A program made the translations under genes and the position numbers. The notes beneath the pieces were generated by a model that saw only the letters and a list, made by a program, of their open reading frames with translations, was not told the origin of the DNA and searched no databases. A stretch of DNA of 8,503 bases from Candidatus Neomicrothrix sp. UBA6944 (lineage in GTDB: Bacteria > Actinomycetota > Acidimicrobiia > Acidimicrobiales > Poriferisodalaceae). Location: contig DJZU01000090.1 in the NCBI GenBank assembly GCA_002448715.1, forward strand, positions 78,750 through 87,252. The letters are read 5' to 3'. Shown here one piece after another: positions 1-7,675 of the stretch (positions are counted from its first letter, which is position 1; each line of letters starts with the position of its first letter).

Positions 1-33
1 CTCAGTGGTGGTGGCCTTTGAAGTGAAGTTCTG

Positions 34-1206
34 TCAGTCGTCGGGATAGAGGTCATATCGGCCAAGGCGGTCGAGGCACACTTCGACGCTCCAGGGCAGC
101 ATTGTCGCTCCGCAGCGCGCATCGCGGTAGTGCTGTTCAAGTTTGTTGGGGCGGAGCATTGAGCGGCCTCCACACACTCGAATAGCGAGCGACGCGAGTT
201 CAGGTGCACCTTCCATAATTGCGACCATGGTGGTCCAGGCGCGGCGCAACGCTGATTTAGTGGGGTCGACCGAAGCTTCGCTTAGCACCCTGTACATCAA
301 CGACTGGGCCTTGTCGTAGATCATTTGCATCTCTGCCCAGCCTGCTTGTTTGACGTGATTGTCGCGTCGTGAAGCAACTCCATGTTCTCCTCTTAGATAT
401 TCCCCAGTGAGGTCCAAAATTGCTCGCATCAAGCCCAGGTAGGTGAAACTTAGGGTCATGTAGAAATACGGGAATCGTTGCACCATCGCGTCGAAAACAC
501 CTGGGGGAAGTACCTCATGATCGTTGGGGACGAACGCGTCGGTGAGGATGAGGTCACGTGAGTCGGTTCCTCGCATGCCAAGAGGGTCCCAGTCGCCTTC
601 GATCAAGACACCTTCTATGTCTGCGGGTACGCCTAGAAGACGGACCCGGGGGTCTCCATCAACTAAGGCGACAACGTTATGGATGTCGGCGATACCGCTG
701 AGCGATGCAAAAATTTTCTTGCCCGTAACTTTGTAGCCACCCTCAACAGGGACTGCTGTAGTTCCGATCGGCTGTCCACTGCCAGGTGTTCGTCCTTCAG
801 AAAAAGGTTGGCTGTGGATGATGCCCTGGTGACACATGCCATTCCAAAGTTGTGGTCGGACGCTATTGAGATGACTTTGTTGTTCCTCATCCATACCGAG
901 TTGGTCGGCTATCCATCCGGCGAGTAACGCCGTTGCTGTGTGCATGTTGAAGGTGAGGGCAGTGGTCGCGCAGTGTCGGCCAAGTTCTTCGCTCACCAAC
1001 GCATAGGCAACAAAGTCCCCACCTAGACCTCCTGCGTCAGCAGGTGCGCAAAGACCAAGGAAGCCTTCATCGGCGAGTTCTTGCCAGTTTTCTTCGGGAA
1101 ACGCGGCGTCTCGGTCGTATCGGGCTGCGCGTTTGTTGAATTGAGGTCCGAGTGCAGCGATGCGTTCCACTAATTCCATGCGCTCGGGTGTTTGGATCGT
1201 GTCCAT
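34..1206 (-). CDS. Acyl-CoA dehydrogenase-family flavoprotein, atypical active site
   Basis: A 390-residue cytosolic protein with the acyl-CoA dehydrogenase (ACAD) fold order: an alpha-helical N-terminal domain (about 1-120, including FPEENWQELADEGFLGL and VSEELGRHCA), a middle beta domain that binds FAD (GYKVTGKKIFASLSG at 157-171 and DPLGMRGTDSRD at 207-218), and a C-terminal helical domain ending in RVCGGRSML at 343-351 and HYRDAR at 359-364. Length is normal for the family (about 380-400). Canonical ACADs carry a catalytic Glu just after the RDAR-like motif (IYEGT); here that stretch is CGATMLPW (365-372), with no acid. The alternative Glu position used by isovaleryl-CoA dehydrogenase (roughly residues 244-265) also shows none. 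It may therefore be a flavin monooxygenase-like or otherwise divergent member, and the substrate is unknown. The ATG start is supported by GAGGA 10 nt upstream. It is the second gene of a unit with the upstream dioxygenase. Confidence 0.88.
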   Translation of the reverse strand: MDTIQTPERMELVERIAALGPQFNKRAARYDRDAAFPEENWQELADEGFLGLCAPADAGGLGGDFVAYALVSEELGRHCATTALTFNMHTATALLAGWIADQLGMDEEQQSHLNSVRPQLWNGMCHQGIIHSQPFSEGRTPGSGQPIGTTAVPVEGGYKVTGKKIFASLSGIADIHNVVALVDGDPRVRLLGVPADIEGVLIEGDWDPLGMRGTDSRDLILTDAFVPNDHEVLPPGVFDAMVQRFPYFYMTLSFTYLGLMRAILDLTGEYLRGEHGVASRRDNHVKQAGWAEMQMIYDKAQSLMYRVLSEASVDPTKSALRRAWTTMVAIMEGAPELASLAIRVCGGRSMLRPNKLEQHYRDARCGATMLPWSVEVCLDRLGRYDLYPDD

Positions 1207-1216
1207 TAGCGGGTAT

Positions 1217-1221
1217 TCCTC
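1217..1221 (-). promoter_or_regulatory. Ribosome binding site of the ACAD-like gene, overlapping the upstream stop codon
   Basis: On the minus strand the dioxygenase gene ends TGA and continues GGAATACCCGCTA before the next ATG. The TGA and the following GGA together form GAGGA, a good Shine-Dalgarno sequence 10 nt from the start. This arrangement favours translational coupling of the two genes. Confidence 0.7.
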
Positions 1222-2110
1222 AATCGTGGGATGGGGGCCAGAGTACGGGAAACAAGTCGGGGCGCATTACCTCACCTGACTGGAGACCTAGGTTTTGCAG
1301 TGGTGGGGAGGTTTCACCTTGGCGTTCAAGGTAGCGGACGTCGTCGCCCATCCATCGTGTCGAGAAAGCGCGTCGTCGATTTTTTATTTCGGCAGCTGTT
1401 GTGCCGTGCAAGGTTCGGAAATCGAAACAAAGTGCGTCTCCAGGGTCGAGTGCTTCAACAAACACATGTGACCCGTAGGGATCGACATCAGGAGCTGGGA
1501 TAAGTGATGTGTCGTCATGGTCGTATTCAGTTCCGGATGCGAAATTACGAGGCCGATATGTGTTTCCATCCCGATGGGAGCCTCTGAGGAACCGGATAGC
1601 AGTTGGGGTGGGGACCACGTCAAGGGCTATGTAGATGGAAACGGTTTGTGTTCCATCTATGCAGTAATAGGGAAGGTCATGATGCCAGGGCGTCGCTTTT
1701 TGAGTTCCGGGTTCTTTTGCAAATGTGTGATCGTGGAATAACTGCGCAGTCTCACTCTTCATGAGTTGCGCCGCGATGGCAGCTGCGTGGGAAGTGAACG
1801 CAAAGAGAAGGTATTCAGGGATTAACTGCCAGTTGCAGTAGCTATCGAAAAATCTTCCCGGTTCGTCACCGTTGGTGCTTTCGCAGGGAAACGCGAAGCT
1901 TTGAGGGTTGTCGAGGTTACGTTGCAAGCCGGTTCGTAATGGTTCTACCCATTGAGGGAATGCTTCACGCATTATGATGACCCCGTCGCGTTGGAAGTCT
2001 TCGATGACAGTTGGCGATATTTCCTTCCATGGTCGTCGGGTAGCCACGGCTAATGCGCTCGCATCTTCTATTGCCCGCCATTGCGCGGCTGAGGTGTTGC
2101 CGACTGCCAT
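1220..2110 (-). CDS. Phytanoyl-CoA dioxygenase (PhyH) family Fe(II)/2-oxoglutarate oxygenase
   Basis: A 296-residue protein of the PhyH family, non-haem iron enzymes that hydroxylate (or otherwise oxidise) a substrate while decarboxylating 2-oxoglutarate to succinate. The iron-binding facial triad is visible: WHHD at 142-145 gives His143 and Asp145 (HxD), and LHGT at 234-237 gives the distal His235. Arginines in NRRRAFSTRW (244-253), about 11 residues past His235, fit the 2-oxoglutarate carboxylate ligand. The N-terminal part (FQRDGVIIMREAF, 39-51) is the usual PhyH opening. There is no signal peptide, so it should be cytosolic. Family substrates range from acyl-CoAs to small polar metabolites and secondary metabolites, so the substrate cannot be named. 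It is the first gene of a unit with the ACAD-like gene and diverges from a transporter gene. The ATG start has only a modest AGAGAG ribosome site 9 nt upstream. Confidence 0.88.
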   Translation of the reverse strand: MAVGNTSAAQWRAIEDASALAVATRRPWKEISPTVIEDFQRDGVIIMREAFPQWVEPLRTGLQRNLDNPQSFAFPCESTNGDEPGRFFDSYCNWQLIPEYLLFAFTSHAAAIAAQLMKSETAQLFHDHTFAKEPGTQKATPWHHDLPYYCIDGTQTVSIYIALDVVPTPTAIRFLRGSHRDGNTYRPRNFASGTEYDHDDTSLIPAPDVDPYGSHVFVEALDPGDALCFDFRTLHGTTAAEIKNRRRAFSTRWMGDDVRYLERQGETSPPLQNLGLQSGEVMRPDLFPVLWPPSHD

Positions 2111-2158
2111 GTGTACATTCTCTCTGCTTTGGGCAGTCGATCGTTACAGTCTCTTGTG
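2111..2158. promoter_or_regulatory. Divergent spacer between dioxygenase and transporter genes
   Basis: These 48 bp separate the two divergent start codons and must hold, or closely flank, the signals for both. On the minus strand CTCTCT at 2120-2125 (read as AGAGAG) can serve as a weak ribosome site for the dioxygenase. I could not find a convincing -35/-10 pair in either direction, so at least one promoter probably extends into a neighbouring coding sequence. Confidence 0.4.
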
Positions 2159-3034
2159 ATGAGGCTGAGTTTCAATGATCGGAATGGGGCAGCGTTCGTC
2201 TTTTTAACGGGGGCGTTGTTTAGTTTTAGCCCGTTGCTTTTTCGGTGGACCTCTGGTGAAGCCTCCGAATGGTTGTTTTTGTTGTGGCGTTCGGTAGGAA
2301 TTCTTGTCGCATCTGTGGTTGCGTTGATGTTCGGTTCTTCTTCGCGTCCGATTGATGCACTCACTATTGGGTTACGAAAGAATTTGTTGGCTGGGGCTCT
2401 CATGGCTGGCATGTCGACCGCGTTCATTATTTCGATTGCTCGCATTGACGCTGCCACGACACTGTTCTTACAGAGTCTCGCGCCATTCTCTGCCGCGTTG
2501 CTGGGGTGGTTGTTGTTGCGAGAACGAGTTGATCTCCACACCTGGGCTGCCATGGCTACGGCTGTTATCGGGGTTGTGATCATGGGCAGTACATGGGACG
2601 GCAGTAATGGTGTTGGGATTTGTGCTGCTGCTTGTATCCCGTTGATGCTTGGTGTTTACACGGTGCTATTGCGAGACGGCGAGCGGCGCGATCCACGGGC
2701 CCAAGTTTTCTTTACTGGTGTGATCGGCATCGGAGTCGGGTTAATTGCTGGCGCTCTCACTGGAGGTTTCGATCTGCCTGTTCGCGACGTTTTACTCGCT
2801 ATCACAAGTGGCGGGGTTCTCCTGGGGGTTGGGCTTCCAATATTTAATGCTGCTGGGAGGTATGTGCCGGCGGCGCGCACCAGCTTGCTGCTTCTCAGTG
2901 AAATCGTTTTAGCGCCGGTCTGGGTGTGGCTGATCGTTGATGAAACCCCGTCTGGTGGCACGGTGGTCGGGGGTGCTGTGATCCTGGTGGCGTTGGTATG
3001 GGTTGCTACGCATCCCAAGGTTGCTATGTCGTGA
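2159..3034 (+). CDS. EamA/DMT-superfamily integral membrane transporter
   Basis: Taking the ATG at 2159 gives 291 residues, a normal size for EamA-type drug/metabolite transporters, which have ten transmembrane helices arranged as two repeats. Hydrophobic segments fall at about 11-30, 38-58, 75-93, 97-119, 127-143, 152-171, 182-200, 210-226, 241-260 and 266-284. Repeat ends are recognisable: APFSAALLGWLLLRERV (108-124) followed by the helix up to VIGVVIMG, and the parallel IVLAPVWVWLIVDETPSGG (249-267). The frame stays open upstream to a GTG at 2111, but that codon directly abuts the divergent dioxygenase start and has no well-spaced ribosome site, so the ATG (or GTG at 2156) is preferred. 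No Shine-Dalgarno is seen before 2159, which may mean leaderless or weak translation. Family members export amino acids, metabolites or drugs, or import nucleotide-like compounds; the substrate is not predictable here. Confidence 0.88.
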   Translation: MRLSFNDRNGAAFVFLTGALFSFSPLLFRWTSGEASEWLFLLWRSVGILVASVVALMFGSSSRPIDALTIGLRKNLLAGALMAGMSTAFIISIARIDAATTLFLQSLAPFSAALLGWLLLRERVDLHTWAAMATAVIGVVIMGSTWDGSNGVGICAAACIPLMLGVYTVLLRDGERRDPRAQVFFTGVIGIGVGLIAGALTGGFDLPVRDVLLAITSGGVLLGVGLPIFNAAGRYVPAARTSLLLLSEIVLAPVWVWLIVDETPSGGTVVGGAVILVALVWVATHPKVAMS

Positions 3035-3038
3035 GGAA

Positions 3039-3051
3039 TATAAGGCTTATA
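3039..3051. repeat. Short palindrome across the convergent gene junction
   Basis: TATAAG-G-CTTATA is a perfect 6-bp inverted repeat around one central base. It sits in the 12-bp gap between the transporter stop codon and the cyclase stop codon and covers the latter. It is AT-rich with no usable loop and no following T-run, so I do not call it a terminator. Confidence 0.4.
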
Positions 3052-3988
3052 GGAGTGCTATGGGATTAGCTGGGGAGCCTGTGCCTCCTTCGACTCGTAG
3101 GGGCGCCACCGTGAACAGGAAGCTCCACTGAGAGTGTTGGTTACAGGCTGCCGCTAGTCGATCCAATCGAAGATTGTCTAGGAGATGGACCCCCATGGCG
3201 ACGATCACGGTTTGGTGGATGGGCATCACCCAGTCGTCTGGATGGTTACCGGGTAGTACGTCACTGACTCCGTCGCAGCCAAGTACTGAGATATCGCGCT
3301 CGTGTAGCCATTCGATGCAGTCCGGGTGTAGCCCAGCCATTCCGACATGGAATGGGTGCCAGGGTCCGAGTTCGGTTCGGCGTTTGTCGCGGCCTGTACC
3401 GATAAGCAAAATATCGCCCCTGCCGACGGACACGTTTTGTGCCTCTTCGCAGGCTTCTAGTTCTTCGGCTGTGATGGCGTCACCGGGTTCGAGCCATTCA
3501 ACTCCTCGTAGGCGCGGAATATCGAGAAGCACTCCGCGACCAACAACTCCTTCGGCTGCGACCATGATGCTGCAGTGAGTAGCACCTGTGCTTTTCACGG
3601 TGTCGGCGGTATAACCGTTGTACATTTTTCGGTCCCTGAATACATGGCAAAGCGCATCTATGTGCGAAGTTGCCATTCCATGAAAGGCGACCCCCACAAA
3701 ATCGCCGGTCGACTCCATGTTGAGGTTGGGGGAAACGCAGTCATCTCCGCCTCGCACCATCATGTGTAGCGCCGGGTGCCGATTTTCGGCATTTGGTTCA
3801 ACTGGTAATTCTCGAGCACAACTAACTGCTTGACCGTGAATAACCTCACCGGCAGCCGCGGCGCGTAGTTCGGGGGTAATGAGATTCAGTGCTCCCGCTT
3901 CGTCATCAGATCCCCAACGGTCCCAGTTCTTTACCGTTTCAAACAGTTCGCGGTGCTGCTGCGAACTCATCCATGGGTCAGTGGACAC
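3047..3988 (-). CDS. Cyclase-family metal-dependent hydrolase (kynurenine formamidase-like fold)
   Basis: A 313-residue protein of the putative cyclase family, whose characterised members include kynurenine formamidase and isatin hydrolase, metal-dependent enzymes that open cyclic amides or cleave formamides. The signature region is HGMATSHIDALCH at 103-115, giving His109, Asp111 and His115 as likely metal ligands. Also visible are GRGVLLDIPRLRGVEWL (150-166), GRGDILLIGTG (189-199), GLHPDCIEWLHERDISVLGCDG (219-240) and HPDDWVMPIH (249-258). It is longer than KynB-type enzymes (about 210) and matches the roughly 310-residue subfamily. The usual HxGTHxD arrangement is altered (Met105 where a ligand His is expected). 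The GTG start is well supported by AGGAG 7 nt upstream; the next in-frame ATG (3970) has no such site. It follows the hydantoinase gene by 42 nt and is probably co-transcribed with it. The exact substrate is unknown. Confidence 0.87.
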   Translation of the reverse strand: MSTDPWMSSQQHRELFETVKNWDRWGSDDEAGALNLITPELRAAAAGEVIHGQAVSCARELPVEPNAENRHPALHMMVRGGDDCVSPNLNMESTGDFVGVAFHGMATSHIDALCHVFRDRKMYNGYTADTVKSTGATHCSIMVAAEGVVGRGVLLDIPRLRGVEWLEPGDAITAEELEACEEAQNVSVGRGDILLIGTGRDKRRTELGPWHPFHVGMAGLHPDCIEWLHERDISVLGCDGVSDVLPGNHPDDWVMPIHQTVIVAMGVHLLDNLRLDRLAAACNQHSQWSFLFTVAPLRVEGGTGSPANPIALL

Positions 3989-3995
3989 AATCCCT

Positions 3996-4000
3996 CTCCT
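3996..4000 (-). promoter_or_regulatory. Strong ribosome binding site that fixes the GTG start of the cyclase gene
   Basis: On the minus strand the sequence before the start reads AAAGGAGAGGGATT then GTG. AGGAG ends 7 nt before GTG, an optimal distance, and supports GTG at 3988 over the downstream ATG at 3970. Confidence 0.75.
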
Positions 4001-4030
4001 TTGTTCCTTCCGTCTGTACTTGTGTGAGAC

Positions 4031-7000
4031 TTAATTTGTCGGTTCGAGGGCTCCGAAGCCTCCTCCTCCAGGTGTTTCAATTTCGAAGCGATCGCCGCTG
4101 TGAACATCTACACGGGTGCTCCCCGGTAATTCCTCGCTGCTGCCGTCAGCTCTCAACAGCCGATTGATACCGACAAGACCGTCTTCTCCCCCGCTGGCAC
4201 CAAAAGGCGCAATTTTGCGGCGAGACGACAGCACATTGACAGTCATTGGTTCCAAGAATAGAAGTCTTCGAACGACGCCATCACCGCCGCGCTGCGCTCC
4301 TTGCCCTCCTGAGTTCTGGCGGACTTTGAAGTGTTCAACCCTCACGGGGTGCCGCCATTCAAGTATTTCGGGGTCGGTGAGACGAGTGTTTGTCATGTGG
4401 GTGTGTACCGCGCTTGCACCATCGGATGTGGGGGTGGCACCGGCACCTCCGCATATTGTCTCGTAGTACTGGTGTTCGTCGTTACCCCATATGAAGTTAT
4501 TCATGGTTCCCTGCGAACCGGCGACAACGCCGAGCGCTCCGAACAGGGTGTCTACGAGAAGTTGGCTGGTTTCCACATTGCCCGCAATAACAGCGGCTGG
4601 CGGGTGGGGACTGATGAGCGACGGATCAGGGATTCTGATATCGAGTGGGATGAGGCAGCCTGCGTTGAGGGGAATGGAGTCGTTGACCATGCATCGGAAG
4701 ACGTACAGAACAGCCGATCGGCACACCGCTTTGGGAGCATTGAAGTTTCCGGGGTGTTGTCCGCTGGTTCCAGAGAAGTCAATGACTGCTGAGCGTTCCT
4801 CCAAGTTGACTTGGATTGACACGGCTATTTGGTGTCCGTCGTCCATTTCTCCAACGAATTCGCAGTCTGTGAGCGCCGCTATTACTCGCCGCACCGATTC
4901 TTCCGCGTTTTCCATGACGTGACTCATGTAGGCGTGGACGACGTTGAGACCGTAGTGAGTTATGACCCGTTTGAGTTCGGTTGCGCCTCGCTCACAAGCA
5001 GCTACCTGGGCTTTGAGGTCGGCAATATTTTGGTCGGGGTTACGGGCAGGCCAAGGTCCTCCGGTCAGTATGTTCCGGATTTCTTCTTCCAAGAATCTGT
5101 CATCTTGGACCAACAGGATGTTGTCGAGGACGAGGCCCTCTTGATCGATGGTGGTGGAGTCTGCAGGAGCGGATCCGGGGACAATGCCACCGATGTCGGA
5201 ATGGTGACCGCGCGCTGCAACATAGAAGATACGTTCTTGTGTTGTTTCATCAAAAATGGGCTTCACCACGGTGATGTCAGGCAGGTGGGTTCCGCCGTTG
5301 TAGGGAGCATTCAGTACGTATGCGTCACCTGGTGACATGTCCGGGTTATTAGCGATGACAGATTTGATGGCTTCGCTCATTGAACCGAGGTGTATTGGTA
5401 GGTGAGGCGCGTTAGCTATGAGTTCCCCGGATGGATCAAAGATGGCGCAGCTGAAGTCGAGACGTTCTTTGATGTTTACCGACACTGCCGTGTTTTCGAG
5501 CACTACCCCCATCTGTTCGGCCACGTTCATGAAGAGATTGTTGAATATCTCCAATTGGACTGGGTTGACGTCAGTTCCTACTGCGGATCTTTGGGTGTGA
5601 GGTGAAATTCTTTTGATAACGAGGTCGCCGCTGGAATTAATTCGACCTTCCCAGTTCGGTTCTATGACGGTGGTGGCGTTGGGTTCTATAAGAACAGCTG
5701 GGCCAACAATTGGAGTGTCGGGAGCGATGCGTTGTCTATCAACAAATGGGGTGTCGGTTGTTATTCCCGCGATGGTGGTGGGGAAGGTTCCCAGAAGCGA
5801 GTTTGTTGAATCATCAACTGAGTCGGTGAATGACAGCGGTTGGGCGACGCCGATTGCCTCGAGTTGAATTGATTCGAGGATGATCGTGGTTTGAGGAGAG
5901 ATAAAGCCGAACCGTGCGCTGTGCTGAGCTTCGAATTCCGGTAATACCTGATCGAAGGTGCCAGATGGAATGGTTAACGCCGTATCAGAGCCGCGGTAGC
6001 GAAGAGAAACGCGTCGGCGGAGTTCACGGGAGGCGGATTCCACTCCTTCGTTGAGAAGATATTCGTTTCCGTTCTGTTCGAGTTCTTGCCATTGCGGTTC
6101 GAGTTCTTGGAGAGTTTCGGGGCTTAATTCTCGTTCGACTGCCCGATCGCGGATGTTGCGAATGTCTGCTAACCCGATGCCTAGGGCTGAGAGGACTCCG
6201 GCGTGTGGGTGGACATAAATGTTTTCTATTCCGAGACGGTCGGCGACCATGCAGGCATGTTGACCGCCTGCTCCTCCGAAGCACACCAGCGAGTAGTCGC
6301 TGACGTCGTGACCGCGTTCGATGCTGATTTTTTTGATGGCGTTGGCCATGTTGTCCGCGGCGACGTCTAGGAAACCTTGGGCGACAGTGGTTTCACTTTG
6401 AGCCGTTCCCGTTTCAACGCTGATTCGTTTCGCCAGTGCTTGGAATGCTGTGGTGGTTGCTTCGAGATTAAGTGGTTGTTTTCCGTTGTTTCCAAAGACT
6501 GATGGGAAGAACTCTGGGCGAAGCACGCCGAGGACGACGTTGCAATCGGTGATCGCTAGTGGGCCGTCGTTGCCGTAGCAAGTCGGTCCGGGATCAGCGC
6601 CGGCTGAATCTGGGCCGACTCGTAATCTGCTGCCATCGAAGTGGAGAATCGATCCGCCTCCCGCTGCGACAGTATTGATGTCCATCATCGGAGAACGGAC
6701 CCGGATTCCTGCTACTTCGGTTTCGTAGGCGCGTTCGAATTCTCCGGCGTAATGGCTGACGTCAGTGGACGTGCCGCCCATATCGAAGCCAATCAGTTTG
6801 TCTAGATTCGCGTTTGCTGCGGTGCGGACCATTCCGACTACCCCACCGGCAGGACCTGACAGCAGCGCGTCTTTGCCCTGAAATGCGTAGGCATCAGTAA
6901 GCCCACCGTTTGATTGCATGAACATCAGTCGAGGGCTGTGTTCGTCGTGGCGGAGTTGTTCGTCGACTTGCGCGACGTAGCGACGCAAGATGGGTGAGAG

Positions 7001-7642
7001 ATACGCGTCGACGACGGTGGTGTCGCCTCGAGGGACGATCTTCATTAACGCGCTGACTTCGTGGCTGACCGAGATTTGTTCGAAGCCGATTTCTCGTGCG
7101 ATGTCTGCGAGACGTGACTCGTGGTCTGTGTGGCGGTAACCGTGGAGGAGGACTATGGCAACGGAGTTCAATCCGTTAGCGCGGGCCTGTTGTAGTCCTT
7201 GTCGAGCGGTTTCTTCGTCGAGCCCGACGAGCACCTCTCCATCTGCGTTAACGCGTTCATCGATTTCCAGAACATCGGTGTACAGCATTTCGGGGAGATC
7301 GATGTCGAGAGCGAAAAGGTCTGGTCGGGTCTGATACCCGATTCTGAGTACATCTGCGAATCCGGCGGTGGTCACAAACAGCGTTGGCTCACCTTGTCGT
7401 TCAAGCAAAGCGTTGGTTGCAACGGTGGTTCCCATTTTGACCGTGTCAATTTGGTCAAGTGGTATCGGGTCGTCTGGAGTGACATTCAGTAGATCTCTGA
7501 TCCCTTGTACCGCGGCGTCGGAGTATTGGCGAGAGTTGTCAGACAGAAGCTTGTGTGTCACCAACTCGCCGTCTGGCTTACGTCCCACTACGTCGGTGAA
7601 GGTACCGCCACGGTCAATCCAGAAGTTCCAGCGGTTGTTCAT
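4031..7642 (-). CDS. Fused hydantoinase A/B protein, ATP-dependent 5-oxoprolinase family
   Basis: A 1203-residue cytosolic enzyme with HyuA and HyuB parts in one chain, the architecture of 5-oxoprolinase, which hydrolyses 5-oxo-L-proline to glutamate with ATP. The HyuA half (1 to about 685) opens with NRWNFWIDRGGTFTDVVG (3-20), the first nucleotide-binding loop, and has a second one at GFDMGGTSTDVSHY (285-298), plus MGTTVATNALL (70-80), SGPAGGVVG (262-270) and CFGGAGGQHAC (454-464). The HyuB half (about 691-1203) shows NPVQLEIFNNLFMNVAEQMG (693-712), NAPYNGGTHLPDITVV (778-793), GHHSDIGGIVPGSAPADST (812-830), NSGGQGAQRGGDG (1110-1122) and TPGGGGFG (1190-1197). The GHHSDIGG...PGS stretch resembles true oxoprolinases, but a related lactam or hydantoin substrate is possible. 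The frame extends to a TTG at 7678; the ATG at 7642 is chosen because family proteins begin like MNNRW and because the TTG falls inside an inverted repeat. Ribosome site is ambiguous: AGGA 3 nt or GAGG 12 nt upstream. First gene of a unit with the cyclase. Confidence 0.93.
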   Translation of the reverse strand: MNNRWNFWIDRGGTFTDVVGRKPDGELVTHKLLSDNSRQYSDAAVQGIRDLLNVTPDDPIPLDQIDTVKMGTTVATNALLERQGEPTLFVTTAGFADVLRIGYQTRPDLFALDIDLPEMLYTDVLEIDERVNADGEVLVGLDEETARQGLQQARANGLNSVAIVLLHGYRHTDHESRLADIAREIGFEQISVSHEVSALMKIVPRGDTTVVDAYLSPILRRYVAQVDEQLRHDEHSPRLMFMQSNGGLTDAYAFQGKDALLSGPAGGVVGMVRTAANANLDKLIGFDMGGTSTDVSHYAGEFERAYETEVAGIRVRSPMMDINTVAAGGGSILHFDGSRLRVGPDSAGADPGPTCYGNDGPLAITDCNVVLGVLRPEFFPSVFGNNGKQPLNLEATTTAFQALAKRISVETGTAQSETTVAQGFLDVAADNMANAIKKISIERGHDVSDYSLVCFGGAGGQHACMVADRLGIENIYVHPHAGVLSALGIGLADIRNIRDRAVERELSPETLQELEPQWQELEQNGNEYLLNEGVESASRELRRRVSLRYRGSDTALTIPSGTFDQVLPEFEAQHSARFGFISPQTTIILESIQLEAIGVAQPLSFTDSVDDSTNSLLGTFPTTIAGITTDTPFVDRQRIAPDTPIVGPAVLIEPNATTVIEPNWEGRINSSGDLVIKRISPHTQRSAVGTDVNPVQLEIFNNLFMNVAEQMGVVLENTAVSVNIKERLDFSCAIFDPSGELIANAPHLPIHLGSMSEAIKSVIANNPDMSPGDAYVLNAPYNGGTHLPDITVVKPIFDETTQERIFYVAARGHHSDIGGIVPGSAPADSTTIDQEGLVLDNILLVQDDRFLEEEIRNILTGGPWPARNPDQNIADLKAQVAACERGATELKRVITHYGLNVVHAYMSHVMENAEESVRRVIAALTDCEFVGEMDDGHQIAVSIQVNLEERSAVIDFSGTSGQHPGNFNAPKAVCRSAVLYVFRCMVNDSIPLNAGCLIPLDIRIPDPSLISPHPPAAVIAGNVETSQLLVDTLFGALGVVAGSQGTMNNFIWGNDEHQYYETICGGAGATPTSDGASAVHTHMTNTRLTDPEILEWRHPVRVEHFKVRQNSGGQGAQRGGDGVVRRLLFLEPMTVNVLSSRRKIAPFGASGGEDGLVGINRLLRADGSSEELPGSTRVDVHSGDRFEIETPGGGGFGALEPTN

Positions 7643-7675
7643 AATTCCTGGGCACCTCTTGCTAACGGTGGTTGG

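Noticed and set aside
1..33. A possible gene end or terminator at the left edge.
   Set aside because: The 33 bases after the ACAD-like stop codon show no hairpin, start codon with ribosome site, or frame that can be assessed.
2068..2583. Minus-strand open frame of 171 codons opposite the transporter gene.
   Set aside because: It overlaps the transporter and the dioxygenase start, has no recognisable domain, and is rich in Asn, Arg and Ala as expected antisense to hydrophobic codons.
4331..5335. Two plus-strand open frames (4331-4792, 153 codons; 4829-5335, 168 codons) inside the hydantoinase gene.
   Set aside because: They lie wholly antisense to a strongly supported 1203-residue gene, show no family motifs, and have compositions expected of a complementary frame.
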